Source of the DNA: Clostridia bacterium
GTDB taxonomy: Bacteria; Bacillota; Clostridia; Christensenellales; Aristaeellaceae
NCBI GenBank assembly: GCA_016296675.1
Contig: JAEDIV010000016.1
Location: 1 to 25,355, forward strand
Length of the DNA: 25,355 bases
Direction: 5' to 3'
Both the position numbers and the translations under genes were made by a program. The notes beneath the pieces were generated by a model. That model was not told where the DNA came from. It worked only from the letters and a program-made list of their open reading frames with translations, and made no database searches. Positions 1 through 7,195 of the stretch are shown piece after piece (position 1 is the stretch's first letter; each line of letters opens with the position of its first letter).

Positions 1-907
1 ACCAGGAGTCATAGGTGCCGTTGTCGGCGTTGAGCATGTCGTAGCCGGCATCCTGAAGGTATTTGGCGGCGCGCTCGGACTCTTCCATGCCGCGTCCCAT
101 TTCGGGCGCGTCGTCGCCGGGAACGATGCCCTCTCTGAAGCCTTTCAGTTTTGACTCGACAGAGTAACGCAGGGATACGGGGAAGTCTTTTCCGCAGCGC
201 TCCTTGATGGCCTTAACAACCTCGGCGGCAAAGCGGTAGCGGTTTTCAAACGATCCGCCGTATTCATCTGTGCGCTTGTTGAAAAACTCAATGGCAAACT
301 GATCCAGCAGGTAGCCCTCGTGAACAGCGTGAATCTCCACGCCGTCAACGCCGGCGTCCTTACAGAGCTTCGCGGTCTTGGCAAATGCCTCTATGATTTC
401 GTGAATCTGCTCTACCGTCATTTCCGGACACTCGATATCCGGCGCCCAGCGGGCGGGCTGGCGGGAGGGGCTTGCCAGTTCGTGGCTGGTATCCAAGATG
501 GGCTTGATCAAAGCTCTGGTAAACTTGTTTTTGTGAAGAGTCCCGACGAGATCTGTGATGGCCCAGCTTCTGCCCATGCCGGCGGTGAGCTGGATAAAGA
601 GCTTTGCGCCGGTTTTATGAATCTCGTCCATGAAGACCTTCAGATCTTCAAACATCTTGGGATTCTGCCAAAGCCATTTGCCCCAGAAGGTATCACGCAA
701 AGGCGCGATGCCGGGGATAATCAGGCCGACATTGTTTTTGGCACGCTCCAGAAACAGCTTTGCCGCTTCCTTGTCAAACTTGCAGCCGGTCAGTTCAAAC
801 CAGCCGAACAAACTTGTTCCGCCCATGGGGCACATGACGATTCTGTTCTTGATTTCAACGTTTCCGATCTTCCACGGGGTAAAAAGCGCGGAGTATTTCT
901 GATCCAT
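1..907 (-). CDS. NADH:flavin oxidoreductase, old yellow enzyme family (3' end cut by window)
   Basis: FMN-dependent TIM-barrel oxidoreductase of the old yellow enzyme family, which reduces activated C=C bonds with NAD(P)H in the cytoplasm. The visible 302 residues begin MDQKYSALFTPWKIGNVEIK, the usual family start (L-F-x-P-x-x-I-G-x-x-x-x-K-N-R). They continue with GAKLFIQLTAG (flavin-binding strand), DGVEIHAVHEGYLLDQF (the H-x-x-x-GYLLxQF substrate/flavin loop) and NKRTDEYGGSFENRYRF, a strong family signature. The start at 907 has AGGAAG just upstream and a 17-bp-spaced promoter behind it. The gene runs off the left edge with no stop, so it is unknown whether a C-terminal Fe-S and NAD(P)H domain (as in 2-enoate or dienoyl-CoA reductases) follows. 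The family is certain; the substrate is not. Confidence 0.93.
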   Translation of the reverse strand, partial: MDQKYSALFTPWKIGNVEIKNRIVMCPMGGTSLFGWFELTGCKFDKEAAKLFLERAKNNVGLIIPGIAPLRDTFWGKWLWQNPKMFEDLKVFMDEIHKTGAKLFIQLTAGMGRSWAITDLVGTLHKNKFTRALIKPILDTSHELASPSRQPARWAPDIECPEMTVEQIHEIIEAFAKTAKLCKDAGVDGVEIHAVHEGYLLDQFAIEFFNKRTDEYGGSFENRYRFAAEVVKAIKERCGKDFPVSLRYSVESKLKGFREGIVPGDDAPEMGRGMEESERAAKYLQDAGYDMLNADNGTYDSW

Positions 908-958
908 TCTGATTCGCTTCCTTTCGCAGGTATAAAATATCCACGGCTGATTGATATA

Positions 959-987
959 AGTATACCATAAAAGACAGATTTCAGCAA
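959..987 (-). promoter_or_regulatory. Sigma-A-type promoter of the flavin oxidoreductase
   Basis: Read on the minus strand there is a TTGCTG -35 (982-987) and a TATACT -10 (959-964) separated by exactly 17 bp. It lies about 50 bp upstream of the ATG at 907. The divergent hydrolase gene has only AT-rich -10-like sequence (TATGAT/TAAAAT, 1013-1023) with no convincing -35. Confidence 0.7.
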
Positions 988-1056
988 TCATCGGTAGCCG
1001 ACTGCGCGGAAATATGATAAAATAGAGAAAAAATATGCAATCGGGAGGAATCACAT

Positions 1057-2079
1057 ATGCGCATCGTAGACAGCCATTCGCATTTGTCTTATGGAAAGCC
1101 GGAAAAACTCATTGAAATGGCGGATTTTTTCGGGTTTGAAAAACTGGCAGTAATGGCGATTCCCATGGAGCGCAACCCGCTCAACACCCTGGAATGTCTT
1201 CTCATGAAGCGCCTTGCGCCCGAAAAAGTGTATGTCTACGGCGGCATGACATATTTCAAAGACCATCCCGCGACAAGAGAAACGCACGAAGAGCAGCTTT
1301 CTCTTATGATGAACGCGGGATGCGACGGCTGGAAACTGCTTGAAAGCAAGCCTTCTGTATACAAAAATCTTCAGATTCCGCTTGACAGCGACGTTTTTGA
1401 AGGCGCGTTTTCCATGGCGGAAAGCGAAAATATCCCCGTCACCTGGCACGCGGGCGACCCCGCAACCTTCTGGAGCGCTGAAACCGCGCCCGAATTTGCG
1501 GTCAGAAACAAATGGCTGTGCGTAGGAGAGGGCTTCCCGAAGCTTCAGGAGCTCTATACGCAGGTTGAAAACGTTTTTGCCCGCCATCCGAAGCTGCGCG
1601 CGTCCCTCGCGCACCTGTATTTCACTTCCGACGACCGGGCGCATGCGGAAAGAATGCTTGAAACGTACGAAAATTTCTTTATGGACATCACGCCCGGATG
1701 CGAAATGTACTATGCATTCCTGAAAGACCGCGAAGGCTGGACTGAATTCTTTGAAAAGTGGCAGGACAAAATTGTTTTCGGCACCGATATGGAAGACGAC
1801 ATGCAGGATATCGTCTTTGGAAGTCAGGAAGTGATCAACGGGCTTGTCACAAGCACGCTGATCGGAAACACCTATTTCGAAAGCGCCGGCGCGAAGGGCA
1901 CGGGTCTTGGGCTTAAGGAAGAAGTCCTTCGGAAAATTTTTGCCGAAAATTTTGAAAAGCGCGCCGGCAAAACGCCCAAACCCCTGAACGAGGCGGGCCT
2001 TAACGCCTATGCCGAATGGCTCATGCCGAGGCTTTCGCCGGAAGACAGAGTGAAAGCGGAGGCGCTTTTGACGAAATAA
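1057..2079 (+). CDS. Amidohydrolase-2 family metal-dependent TIM-barrel hydrolase
   Basis: Cytoplasmic metal hydrolase or decarboxylase of the amidohydrolase-related type. The 340 residues show the metal-binding H-x-H at the end of strand 1 (VDSHSHL, His7 and His9), a Lys in GWKLLE (Lys93), a second histidine in WHAGD (His131), a further one in LAHLYF (His186), and the late aspartate in FGTDMEDD (Asp244). This is the expected order of ligands around the barrel. The ATG at 1057 follows a GGGAGGA ribosome binding site. The substrate cannot be read from the sequence. A decayed uroporphyrinogen-decarboxylase-like gene lies 53 bp downstream on the same strand, so the two may once have formed one transcription unit. 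Family call is firm; function is general only. Confidence 0.88.
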   Translation: MRIVDSHSHLSYGKPEKLIEMADFFGFEKLAVMAIPMERNPLNTLECLLMKRLAPEKVYVYGGMTYFKDHPATRETHEEQLSLMMNAGCDGWKLLESKPSVYKNLQIPLDSDVFEGAFSMAESENIPVTWHAGDPATFWSAETAPEFAVRNKWLCVGEGFPKLQELYTQVENVFARHPKLRASLAHLYFTSDDRAHAERMLETYENFFMDITPGCEMYYAFLKDREGWTEFFEKWQDKIVFGTDMEDDMQDIVFGSQEVINGLVTSTLIGNTYFESAGAKGTGLGLKEEVLRKIFAENFEKRAGKTPKPLNEAGLNAYAEWLMPRLSPEDRVKAEALLTK

Positions 2080-2132
2080 AATATCCGGCACGCTGTAAAA
2101 AGCGCGAGGCAGTTAAGCAAGGAGAAATAAGC

Positions 2133-2561
2133 ATGGCCATTCATTTCACAATGGATCAAATGAGACGGTGTCAGGAAAACCACGACCTCTAGTGGGCGGG
2201 AAAGCTTGAAAGACCGTTGGCGCGCGTTATCCTGGATGACGCTTATCAGAAACGACACCCAAACCCTTGCGCACACCATTTATCACCTAGACGGCATCGG
2301 TCAGTTTAATCATCTGGACAGCTTTTGTCTCTTGAAAAGCTGAATGCCGTTCAATGGGTGTACGGCAAAGGAAAGCCCGGCCCCGTGAACTGGCTTCATG
2401 TCTACAGAAAGATCATGGACGCGGGCAAGCGCATCATGCTTGAAGGAAGCCCTGAAGAATACATCGAAACCGTCCTCACCCTTTACATATTTCCGTATGC
2501 AAGGTACGATCTGTCCGTAAAGGACAAGGCGCTCGCATACAGGATCATGGAAGCAAGATAG
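2133..2561 (+). pseudogene. Degraded uroporphyrinogen-decarboxylase-like gene
   Basis: An AAGGAG site precedes the ATG at 2133, which opens MAIHFTMDQMRRCQENHDL and then meets an in-frame TAG at 2190-2192. Reading through the stop gives WAGKLERPLARVILDDAY, so the reading frame was once longer. Further on, the frame for YHLDGIGQFNHLD (about 2281-2321) differs from the frame for LEKLNAVQWVYGKGKPGPVNW (about 2328-2390) and for the tail, which ends at 2561. These pieces resemble the start and the C-terminal third of URO-D-related proteins found in anaerobes. About 200 middle residues of a normal ~330-400-residue protein are missing. At least one nonsense change, one or two frameshifts and one large internal deletion are needed to explain it. 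The family call is from recalled motifs and is moderately sure; the broken state is directly visible. Confidence 0.75.
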
Positions 2562-2574
2562 CAAAAACCAAAAT

Positions 2575-2636
2575 AAAACAGTCCCCCCCTGAAGCAGGTT
2601 TATATCTCCGAGCCTGTTTTCAGGGGGACTGTTTTT
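2575..2636. terminator. Bidirectional rho-independent terminator
   Basis: Complementary arms ACAGTCCCCCCTGAA and TTCAGGGGGACTGT enclose a partly paired loop. The right side ends in TTTTT, and the left side is A-rich (T-rich on the minus strand). It lies between the plus-strand pseudogene and the minus-strand gene ending at 2658 and can serve both. Confidence 0.85.
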
Positions 2637-2657
2637 CTATAAGGCGGCATTCATTTT

Positions 2658-3044
2658 TCACTTCATCAATTCTTCCGTCAGACGCAGAATCTCAGGCGCG
2701 ATGCGCTCCCGTTCTTTTTTGACGGTTCTGTTGTATATCGGATACGCCATAGCCAATGAAACCATGCCGATGATGCCGACAATAATGCCCAGCGCAAAAA
2801 CAAAGACGGAATCCGCCCATACCATGCAAAAGCTCATGCCGGTACCGAGAATGAGCGTGCCGATGACGCCGACAATGATGGAATACATAGTCGCCTTTTC
2901 CGTCACCTGCGCGTCGAGCCTGCGCAGAAGCTCCATCTTGTTTTCTTCTTTGGGAAGATATTTGCTTCGGATTCTCTTGAGTTCCTCCTGCTCTTTGGAA
3001 GAGTAGGTATACTGAAATGTAGTGTTTTTCTGATCTTCATTCAT
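2658..3044 (-). CDS. Small two-helix membrane protein of unknown function
   Basis: The 128-residue protein has a charged, helical N-terminal part (to about residue 50) containing the run KEQEELKRIRSKYLPKEENK. Two hydrophobic helices follow, around 55-77 and 82-103, and then a charged tail (KKERERIAPEILRLTEELMK). Two ATGs are possible; AGGAG lies 9 nt from the one at 3044 and only about 3 nt from the one at 3050, so 3044 is chosen. From memory, similar clostridial proteins are sometimes labelled 'dihydropteridine reductase', but nothing here looks like a pterin enzyme. Its LGTGM...GIIVGIIG core resembles the protein encoded at 6133-6504. It lies last on the minus strand behind the two-component operon and before a strong terminator. 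Confidence 0.8.
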   Translation of the reverse strand: MNEDQKNTTFQYTYSSKEQEELKRIRSKYLPKEENKMELLRRLDAQVTEKATMYSIIVGVIGTLILGTGMSFCMVWADSVFVFALGIIVGIIGMVSLAMAYPIYNRTVKKERERIAPEILRLTEELMK

Positions 3045-3114
3045 ATCCATTAACTCCTGCTCGTGTTTATGCCTATGGTAGCATCTTGATATTTGCCTGA
3101 TGTCTTAAAAATGT

Positions 3115-3990
3115 TTATAAATTCCGAATTGCTTTCAAGTTCTTACCGGCATTTCGGATCATATAAATTGCAATTCCCTGAACCACGCAGATGACCGCTG
3201 CGCCCGTTGCGCCCAGCATGATCCGGTGAAACATTTCTCCGCTCTCCTGTCCGAACGCGGTCAGCATGGCGTTTTCCAGCGTAAGCACGGAAACAACCGC
3301 CGATACCAGGGAAATCGCCTTGGCTGCCGAGTAGGCCGGAATTCCGTACTTTTTGTAGCGGAAGGCATTGACAATCGCCACTGTCAGCGCAGAGAACGTG
3401 TACGCAGCCATCGAGATGGTCGTGATTTCATGATGCTGAAACTGACGGATCCTAAAGACAAAATAGAGGATGAAAACCGTAAGCACCAGGGTCATCAAAA
3501 GCAGCATCGCGCCGCACAGGCGGTATTTTTTCCATTCTGTTTTCAGCCTCTGACCGGGCGCATGCCTTCTTGTATACCTGACCAGCATAAGGCGCATAAG
3601 GCCCAAAAGAAAATAGTAACCAGCCATCGAATAAAACCACGCCGAGTGGTGCTTAAGCCCCAGCGCCAGCTGAAAAAAAGCATACACGGCATTAAAAAGG
3701 AACGCGCCGTAAAGCGAAAGATTGATCCGCAGCTGAACATCCGACGCATATCTGACCGCATATTTGTTTTCCCGCCGAAAACGCCTCACAAACCGCACGA
3801 TAGCCGGTATGCGCAGGCAGACGAGCACCAGCGCATAGAACGAACACACATAGGATAAAATGCTGATCCCATCGGTGGATTCATAGAAAAACGGACAGGA
3901 AATCAGCAGAGCCAGCGCCAAGGGTACAAACATCCAAAGACACACCGGATGCGGAAACAAAAGCCATTTGGCGATCTTTTTAAAATCCAT
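3115..3990 (-). CDS. Polytopic membrane protein linked to the two-component system
   Basis: The 291-residue protein has about eight predicted hydrophobic helices (roughly residues 17-34, 43-64, 92-112, 118-137, 154-176, 190-210, 220-238, 254-276). Short basic loops lie between them (RFVRRFRRENKYAVRY; RYTRRHAPGQ). No enzyme or transporter motif is visible. Histidines and charged residues sit near membrane ends (LKHHSAWFY, FQHHEITT). An AGGAGA site inside the upstream kinase gene serves the ATG, and only 2 nt separate the two genes, so they are co-translated parts of one operon. The protein could be a sensor partner or target of the kinase. I recall similar proteins beside such kinases in other Clostridia but know of no assigned function. 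Confidence 0.85.
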   Translation of the reverse strand: MDFKKIAKWLLFPHPVCLWMFVPLALALLISCPFFYESTDGISILSYVCSFYALVLVCLRIPAIVRFVRRFRRENKYAVRYASDVQLRINLSLYGAFLFNAVYAFFQLALGLKHHSAWFYSMAGYYFLLGLMRLMLVRYTRRHAPGQRLKTEWKKYRLCGAMLLLMTLVLTVFILYFVFRIRQFQHHEITTISMAAYTFSALTVAIVNAFRYKKYGIPAYSAAKAISLVSAVVSVLTLENAMLTAFGQESGEMFHRIMLGATGAAVICVVQGIAIYMIRNAGKNLKAIRNL

Positions 3991-3992
3991 CT

Positions 3993-5045
3993 CTATCTCC
4001 TGATCTTGACAGTGAAAGTCGTGCCTTCGCCCAGCACGCTTTCAACGCTGATTTTCCCGTGAACAATATCCACAACGCGCTTCACTAACGCAAGGCCCAG
4101 TCCGTTTCCGCGCGTTGCTCGGGAAGTGTCTCCCTGATAGAATTTTTCAAAAATGTGCGCGCCGGTTTCGCTTGACATGCCAAAGCCCGTATCTCTTACC
4201 TCCACAACGGCATGCTTTTCCTCCGCCGCAAGCGTCACAGACACCGTGCCGCCTGAGGGGGTAAACTTGAACGCATTGGAAAGAAGGTTGTTCCATACCA
4301 GGGACAAAAGCTCCCGATCGGCATGGATGAACACATCCTCGGCAATATCCGTTTCAATTTCGATCTCTTCTTTTTCCCACACGCTTTCATACTGCAAAAG
4401 CGATTCGCACAGCTGCTCGCCCAGATTGAATCTTTCCGCATTCGGGAAAATCTGCTGGTTTTCCAGTTTGTTGAGTTTGAGAATATTGGTCATCATGTCC
4501 GCCAGGCGCCGGGAGCTGTCTGTGATGCTGCGGGCATATTCGATGCGTTTTTCATCGGAAACATCCGGCGCCATCAGGAGCGTTCCGTAGTTATGCATGG
4601 CGGCAAGGGGCGTTTTCATCTCATGGGAAACATTGGAAATAAAATCCGTTCTCAGCGTCTCAACGCCCGAAAGCTCCTGCGCCATCTGATTAAAGCAGTC
4701 GATGATTTCCACAAAATGCTCATCGATGCTGAACCGGCCAGGCCGCTCCACGCGGACAGAAAAGTCTCCCGAGACAATCTTCTTTGCAGCCTCCGCGATC
4801 CGGCGCGCCGTGCGCTCCATGGTAAGCTTTCGGCGCAGGGTGTCAAACAGCGTAAAAAGCACGCTTAAAAGCACCACATTGATGAAGGTTAGTTTTTCCG
4901 CCGTGGCAAGGTTTTCATCCGTCAATACAACCCCCAGCGAATCCATCAGGGTGCTGGTAAAGAGCATGATGCAGCATGTCACAAGAAACGCAACCATGAG
5001 GAAGAAAACCAGATAATGATTGATCCCCCGCCAGAACCTTTTCAT
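3993..5045 (-). CDS. Membrane-bound sensor histidine kinase
   Basis: The 350-residue kinase has two helices (about 11-31 and 52-68) with only about 20 residues outside the membrane. These are followed by a HAMP-like linker (about 70-125), the phosphoacceptor box SNVSHEMKTPL (His141), and a HATPase domain with N box (NNLLSNAFKFT, about 252-262), G1 box (DTGFGM, 285-290) and G2 box (GNGLGLAL, 313-320). All catalytic boxes are intact. Its ATG overlaps the response-regulator stop (ATGA, 5042-5045), so the pair is translationally coupled. With almost no extracellular domain, the signal is probably sensed in the membrane or passed on by a partner; the eight-helix protein 2 nt downstream is the obvious candidate (inference). 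Confidence 0.96.
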   Translation of the reverse strand: MKRFWRGINHYLVFFLMVAFLVTCCIMLFTSTLMDSLGVVLTDENLATAEKLTFINVVLLSVLFTLFDTLRRKLTMERTARRIAEAAKKIVSGDFSVRVERPGRFSIDEHFVEIIDCFNQMAQELSGVETLRTDFISNVSHEMKTPLAAMHNYGTLLMAPDVSDEKRIEYARSITDSSRRLADMMTNILKLNKLENQQIFPNAERFNLGEQLCESLLQYESVWEKEEIEIETDIAEDVFIHADRELLSLVWNNLLSNAFKFTPSGGTVSVTLAAEEKHAVVEVRDTGFGMSSETGAHIFEKFYQGDTSRATRGNGLGLALVKRVVDIVHGKISVESVLGEGTTFTVKIRR

Positions 5046-5713
5046 TTGAGCACCGCCTTATAGCCCAGACCATGCACCGTCCTGATCTCAAAGTCCTCGC
5101 AGTCCGAAAGCTTGCTGCGCAGCTTGGTCATGTAAACGTCCACGGCACGGGGCGCGGTCTCCGATTCCGCGTCCCAGAATTCGTCCATCAGCTGCTGACG
5201 GGTGAAGGTCTTCTTGGGATAGGATAAAAGCTTATAAAGAATGTTGAACTCCCTGACCGTCATGGGAATCTCTTCGCCGTTCAGTTCAGCGGTAAATTCA
5301 TCCGCGTCCATCACAAATCCGCCCACCTCCAGCTTGCGGCTGGAAGCAATCTTTGCCCTGCGCAAAAGCGCGCCGATGCGCAGAAACAATTCGTCCAGAT
5401 CAATGGGCTTGACCATATAATCGTCAACCCCGATTCGAAAGCCGCGCTGCTTGGAAGCGATGTCGTCCTTTGCGGTCATGAACAGGATCGGAATGTTCTC
5501 ATTGAGCGCGCGGACATTCTTGGCAAATTCAAACCCATCCACGCCCGGCATCATGATATCAGACACAATCAGGTCAAACATCTTCTCATACATGGCGTCA
5601 TAGGCTTCCGGCGCGTTCAGGCAGCCGGTTGCTTCATATCCGGAATGATTCAAAAAAGCGCAGACCGTGCGGTTGAGATCTCTGTCATCTTCTACAACAA
5701 GAATCTTAAACAT
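5042..5713 (-). CDS. OmpR/PhoB-family response regulator
   Basis: The 223-residue regulator has a receiver domain with acidic pair ED at 8-9, phosphoacceptor Asp52 (SDIMMPGVDG), Thr80 and Lys102 (VKPIDL). A winged-helix DNA-binding domain follows (about 127-223), with the typical MTVREFNILYKLLSYP, TRQQLMDEFW and VDVYMTKLRSKL...IRTVHGLGYK. The start at 5713 (MFKILVVEDD) has AGGAGAAGG 5-6 nt upstream. The frame stays open to 5761, but that extension has no family likeness and would cover the ribosome binding site and the promoter -10. It is first in the operon with the overlapping kinase gene and the membrane protein gene. Confidence 0.97.
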   Translation of the reverse strand: MFKILVVEDDRDLNRTVCAFLNHSGYEATGCLNAPEAYDAMYEKMFDLIVSDIMMPGVDGFEFAKNVRALNENIPILFMTAKDDIASKQRGFRIGVDDYMVKPIDLDELFLRIGALLRRAKIASSRKLEVGGFVMDADEFTAELNGEEIPMTVREFNILYKLLSYPKKTFTRQQLMDEFWDAESETAPRAVDVYMTKLRSKLSDCEDFEIRTVHGLGYKAVLK

Positions 5714-5747
5714 GTTCCTTCTCCTATCCTGGGATTCACTTTCTTTT

Positions 5748-5756
5748 ATCATAGCA
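5748..5756 (-). promoter_or_regulatory. Extended -10 promoter of the two-component operon
   Basis: On the minus strand TGC is directly followed by TATGAT (-10 at 5748-5753), an extended -10 element about 35 bp before the regulator ATG. No good -35 lies 17 bp upstream. A terminator for the preceding genes sits just beyond (5805-5833), so this operon needs its own promoter here. Confidence 0.5.
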
Positions 5757-5804
5757 CACAATTATTTGAATTTTGTTTACGCAAAGGCTTTTTCGCCACT
5801 TTTA

Positions 5805-5833
5805 CAAAAAAGACGCGGATCTTTCCGCGCCTT
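5805..5833 (-). terminator. Rho-independent terminator after the charged helical protein
   Basis: On the minus strand GGCGCGGA and TCCGCGTC pair (one G-T pair) around a short AAGA loop and are followed by TTTTTTGT. It ends the transcript of the 6504-5849 gene pair before the two-component operon begins. Confidence 0.75.
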
Positions 5834-5848
5834 TTGAGGTGATTTTAT

Positions 5849-6097
5849 TTACTTTCCCTGTGCAGCCTTGATGCGCGTTTCCGCTTCGGCTTTGCGCTTG
5901 TTGGCTTCTTTTATCTGCTCGTCGCGCTCCGCCTGCATCATGTCCATGCGCTTTTCGGCCTTGCCCATCGCCTTTGCCTCTTCCCACTGCGCCTTGGATT
6001 CCGCCTTGGCCGCTGCGAAATTCGCCTTATCCACCTCGTGCTGTGCCTTGGCGCTTTCCTTCATATCCTTAAAAGCCTTCTTGAAAAATTCAAACAT
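5849..6097 (-). CDS. Small charged alpha-helical protein, unknown function
   Basis: 82 residues, beginning MFEFFKKAFKDMKESAKAQ. The short N-terminal part is amphipathic (Phe-rich against Lys). The rest is Ala/Glu/Lys-rich with no Pro, Cys or long hydrophobic run, so it is probably one long helix or coiled coil. GGAGGA lies 8 nt before the ATG at 6097; an ATG at 6103 is too close to it. The protein could bind the inner membrane surface through its N-terminal helix (inference). It is downstream of the small membrane protein at 6133-6504, separated by 35 bp and on the same strand, so the two are probably co-transcribed. No recognised domain. Confidence 0.72.
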   Translation of the reverse strand: MFEFFKKAFKDMKESAKAQHEVDKANFAAAKAESKAQWEEAKAMGKAEKRMDMMQAERDEQIKEANKRKAEAETRIKAAQGK

Positions 6098-6132
6098 TGT
6101 CATTTCCTCCGATCATTATATTTGTTCTCTTC

Positions 6133-6504
6133 TTATTTCAGTCCCTTGAACACCGGGATCACGCCAAGGCCCAGCACAATTCCGACAATTCCGACGATGA
6201 TGCCGGGAATCATCATGCCTTCAAACGCCATGATCATCGCCATGCCGGTGCCCAGCACAAGCGCAGCGGCAACGCAGTAAGCAATCTTTCCGGCCTTGTT
6301 CCAATTGATCTTCGCCACCGGCTTTCCGGCCATGATCCAGCGAACCAGCGCAATCGCCATCAGCACCAGCGCGCCAAGCGCAGTCACAATAACGCCGGGG
6401 GTAAACGCATTCCATTCAGGAAGCAGGCACATGCACATGCCCAGAGCAAACAGCAAACCGCCGACAAACGTAAGTACCAGAAACAGGAAATTCTTCTTCG
6501 TCAT
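6133..6504 (-). CDS. Small membrane protein with an internal repeat
   Basis: The 123-residue protein has four hydrophobic helices (about 7-27, 35-57, 74-92, 95-117). It reads as two similar halves: LFALGMCMCLLPEW..FTPGVIVTALGALVL and LVLGTGMAMIMAFEG..IPGIIVGIVGIVLGL. Each half has a GM(C/A)M turn followed by PG(V/I)IV. The same core occurs in the membrane protein at 2658-3044. The start MTKKNF at 6504 has GGAGGA 7 nt upstream; that site includes an earlier in-frame ATG at 6519, which has no site of its own. Function is unknown. Confidence 0.78.
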   Translation of the reverse strand: MTKKNFLFLVLTFVGGLLFALGMCMCLLPEWNAFTPGVIVTALGALVLMAIALVRWIMAGKPVAKINWNKAGKIAYCVAAALVLGTGMAMIMAFEGMMIPGIIVGIVGIVLGLGVIPVFKGLK

Positions 6505-6676
6505 TTTAATGTCCTCCATCTTCGTTCGCTTTTCGCATTCAACGATACGGATTATACGATGAAGCTATTTGCAATTTATCTGTATTTTGTTTGAGAATTA
6601 TTAAACCGCGCCGGGAAGGGCGGTATTGGCAAAAAATGCGTCATTCATCTCAAATAAAGCTGTTTCAAAACAAAAA

Positions 6677-6709
6677 TCCGAACATTTCGCCTGCCGGCAA
6701 ACGTTCGGA
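6677..6709 (-). terminator. Rho-independent terminator downstream of the XRE regulator
   Basis: The arms TCCGAAC..TTT and AAACGTTCGGA pair with one mismatch and one bulge around a GGCAGGC-type apex. On the minus strand the hairpin is followed by TTTTTGTTTTG. It lies about 100 bp beyond the stop of the regulator gene at 6807. Apart from this hairpin nothing is seen in the 6505-6806 gap except an isolated TATAAT, read on the minus strand, near 6550. Confidence 0.75.
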
Positions 6710-6806
6710 TTATTTGTAAAAGAAGATGCTCCTGTGACAAAATTTCAGCATCCCAACCGATCACGCAATCTCAAAATCTATCGTTACTTTCTTCCGCCTG
6801 AAAATT

Positions 6807-7046
6807 TTATCGTATTTCCTGCTCCAGTTCATCAAAAATCGGAGAGGAAAAGAATTCGCCCAGCGTCATATCCAGCCCATCGCAAAGCTTTTTGATGACA
6901 TTGATGGTAATTTCTTTGCGCCTTTCATCCATCATGCTGTAAACCGTGGAAGGCGTAATCCCGGAAAGATTCGCAAGCTCGTTAACCCGCATATTCCGCT
7001 CCTTCAAAATCTCCTGTAACCGCATAACAACTGCGTCCTTAATCAT
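6807..7046 (-). CDS. XRE/Cro-family helix-turn-helix transcriptional regulator
   Basis: The 79-residue protein is a single HTH_3 (lambda-repressor-like) DNA-binding domain: RLQEILKERNMRVNELANLS, then GITPSTVYSMMDERRKEITI as the turn and recognition helix (about 28-47), then IKKLCDGLDMTLGEFF, a very typical ending. There is no ligand-binding or protease domain. AGGAGA precedes the ATG at 7046; an internal ATG at residue 8 is possible. The gene is divergent from the small envelope genes starting at 7196. The space between holds three ACGC/GCGT dyads around a good promoter, so it probably represses that operon and perhaps itself (inference). Confidence 0.93.
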   Translation of the reverse strand: MIKDAVVMRLQEILKERNMRVNELANLSGITPSTVYSMMDERRKEITINVIKKLCDGLDMTLGEFFSSPIFDELEQEIR

Positions 7047-7084
7047 TATATCATCATCTCCTGTAAGAAAATGATATAAAACTT

Positions 7085-7113
7085 TACGCAGAAGCGTATA
7101 CGCATTTGCGTAT
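7085..7113. promoter_or_regulatory. Two adjacent operator-like palindromes
   Basis: TACGC-AGAA-GCGTA (7085-7098) and the 16-bp ATACGCATTTGCGTAT (7098-7113) are near-adjacent dyads with centres 14 bp apart. The second overlaps the -35 hexamer of the plus-strand promoter. They lie about 40-65 bp upstream of the XRE gene start and are the best candidates for its binding sites. Binding itself is inferred. Confidence 0.7.
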
Positions 7114-7134
7114 TTCTTTACCTTGGTGTATAAT
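7106..7134 (+). promoter_or_regulatory. Sigma-A-type promoter of the small envelope operon
   Basis: TTGCGT (7106-7111) and TATAAT (7129-7134) are separated by 17 bp. The expected start is near 7141-7143, inside a third dyad. The -35 lies within the 7098-7113 palindrome, so a protein bound there would block RNA polymerase. Confidence 0.75.
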
Positions 7135-7141
7135 TTAATAA

Positions 7142-7153
7142 ACGCAGGTGCGT
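7142..7153. promoter_or_regulatory. Third operator-like palindrome at the transcription start
   Basis: ACGCA-GG-TGCGT shares the ACGC/GCGT half-sites of the two upstream dyads. Its centre is 42 bp from the middle dyad, close to four helical turns, and it overlaps the predicted transcription start. Confidence 0.6.
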
Positions 7154-7195
7154 AGATTTGTCGGCAAAATATGTTGCAGGATAGGAGGTGAGAAT

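Noticed and set aside
320..970. 216-codon open frame on the plus strand
   Set aside because: The minus strand of this region encodes a continuous old-yellow-enzyme protein with strong motifs.
1051..2091. 346-codon open frame on the minus strand
   Set aside because: It is antisense to the amidohydrolase, which has clear metal-binding motifs; the antisense protein has none.
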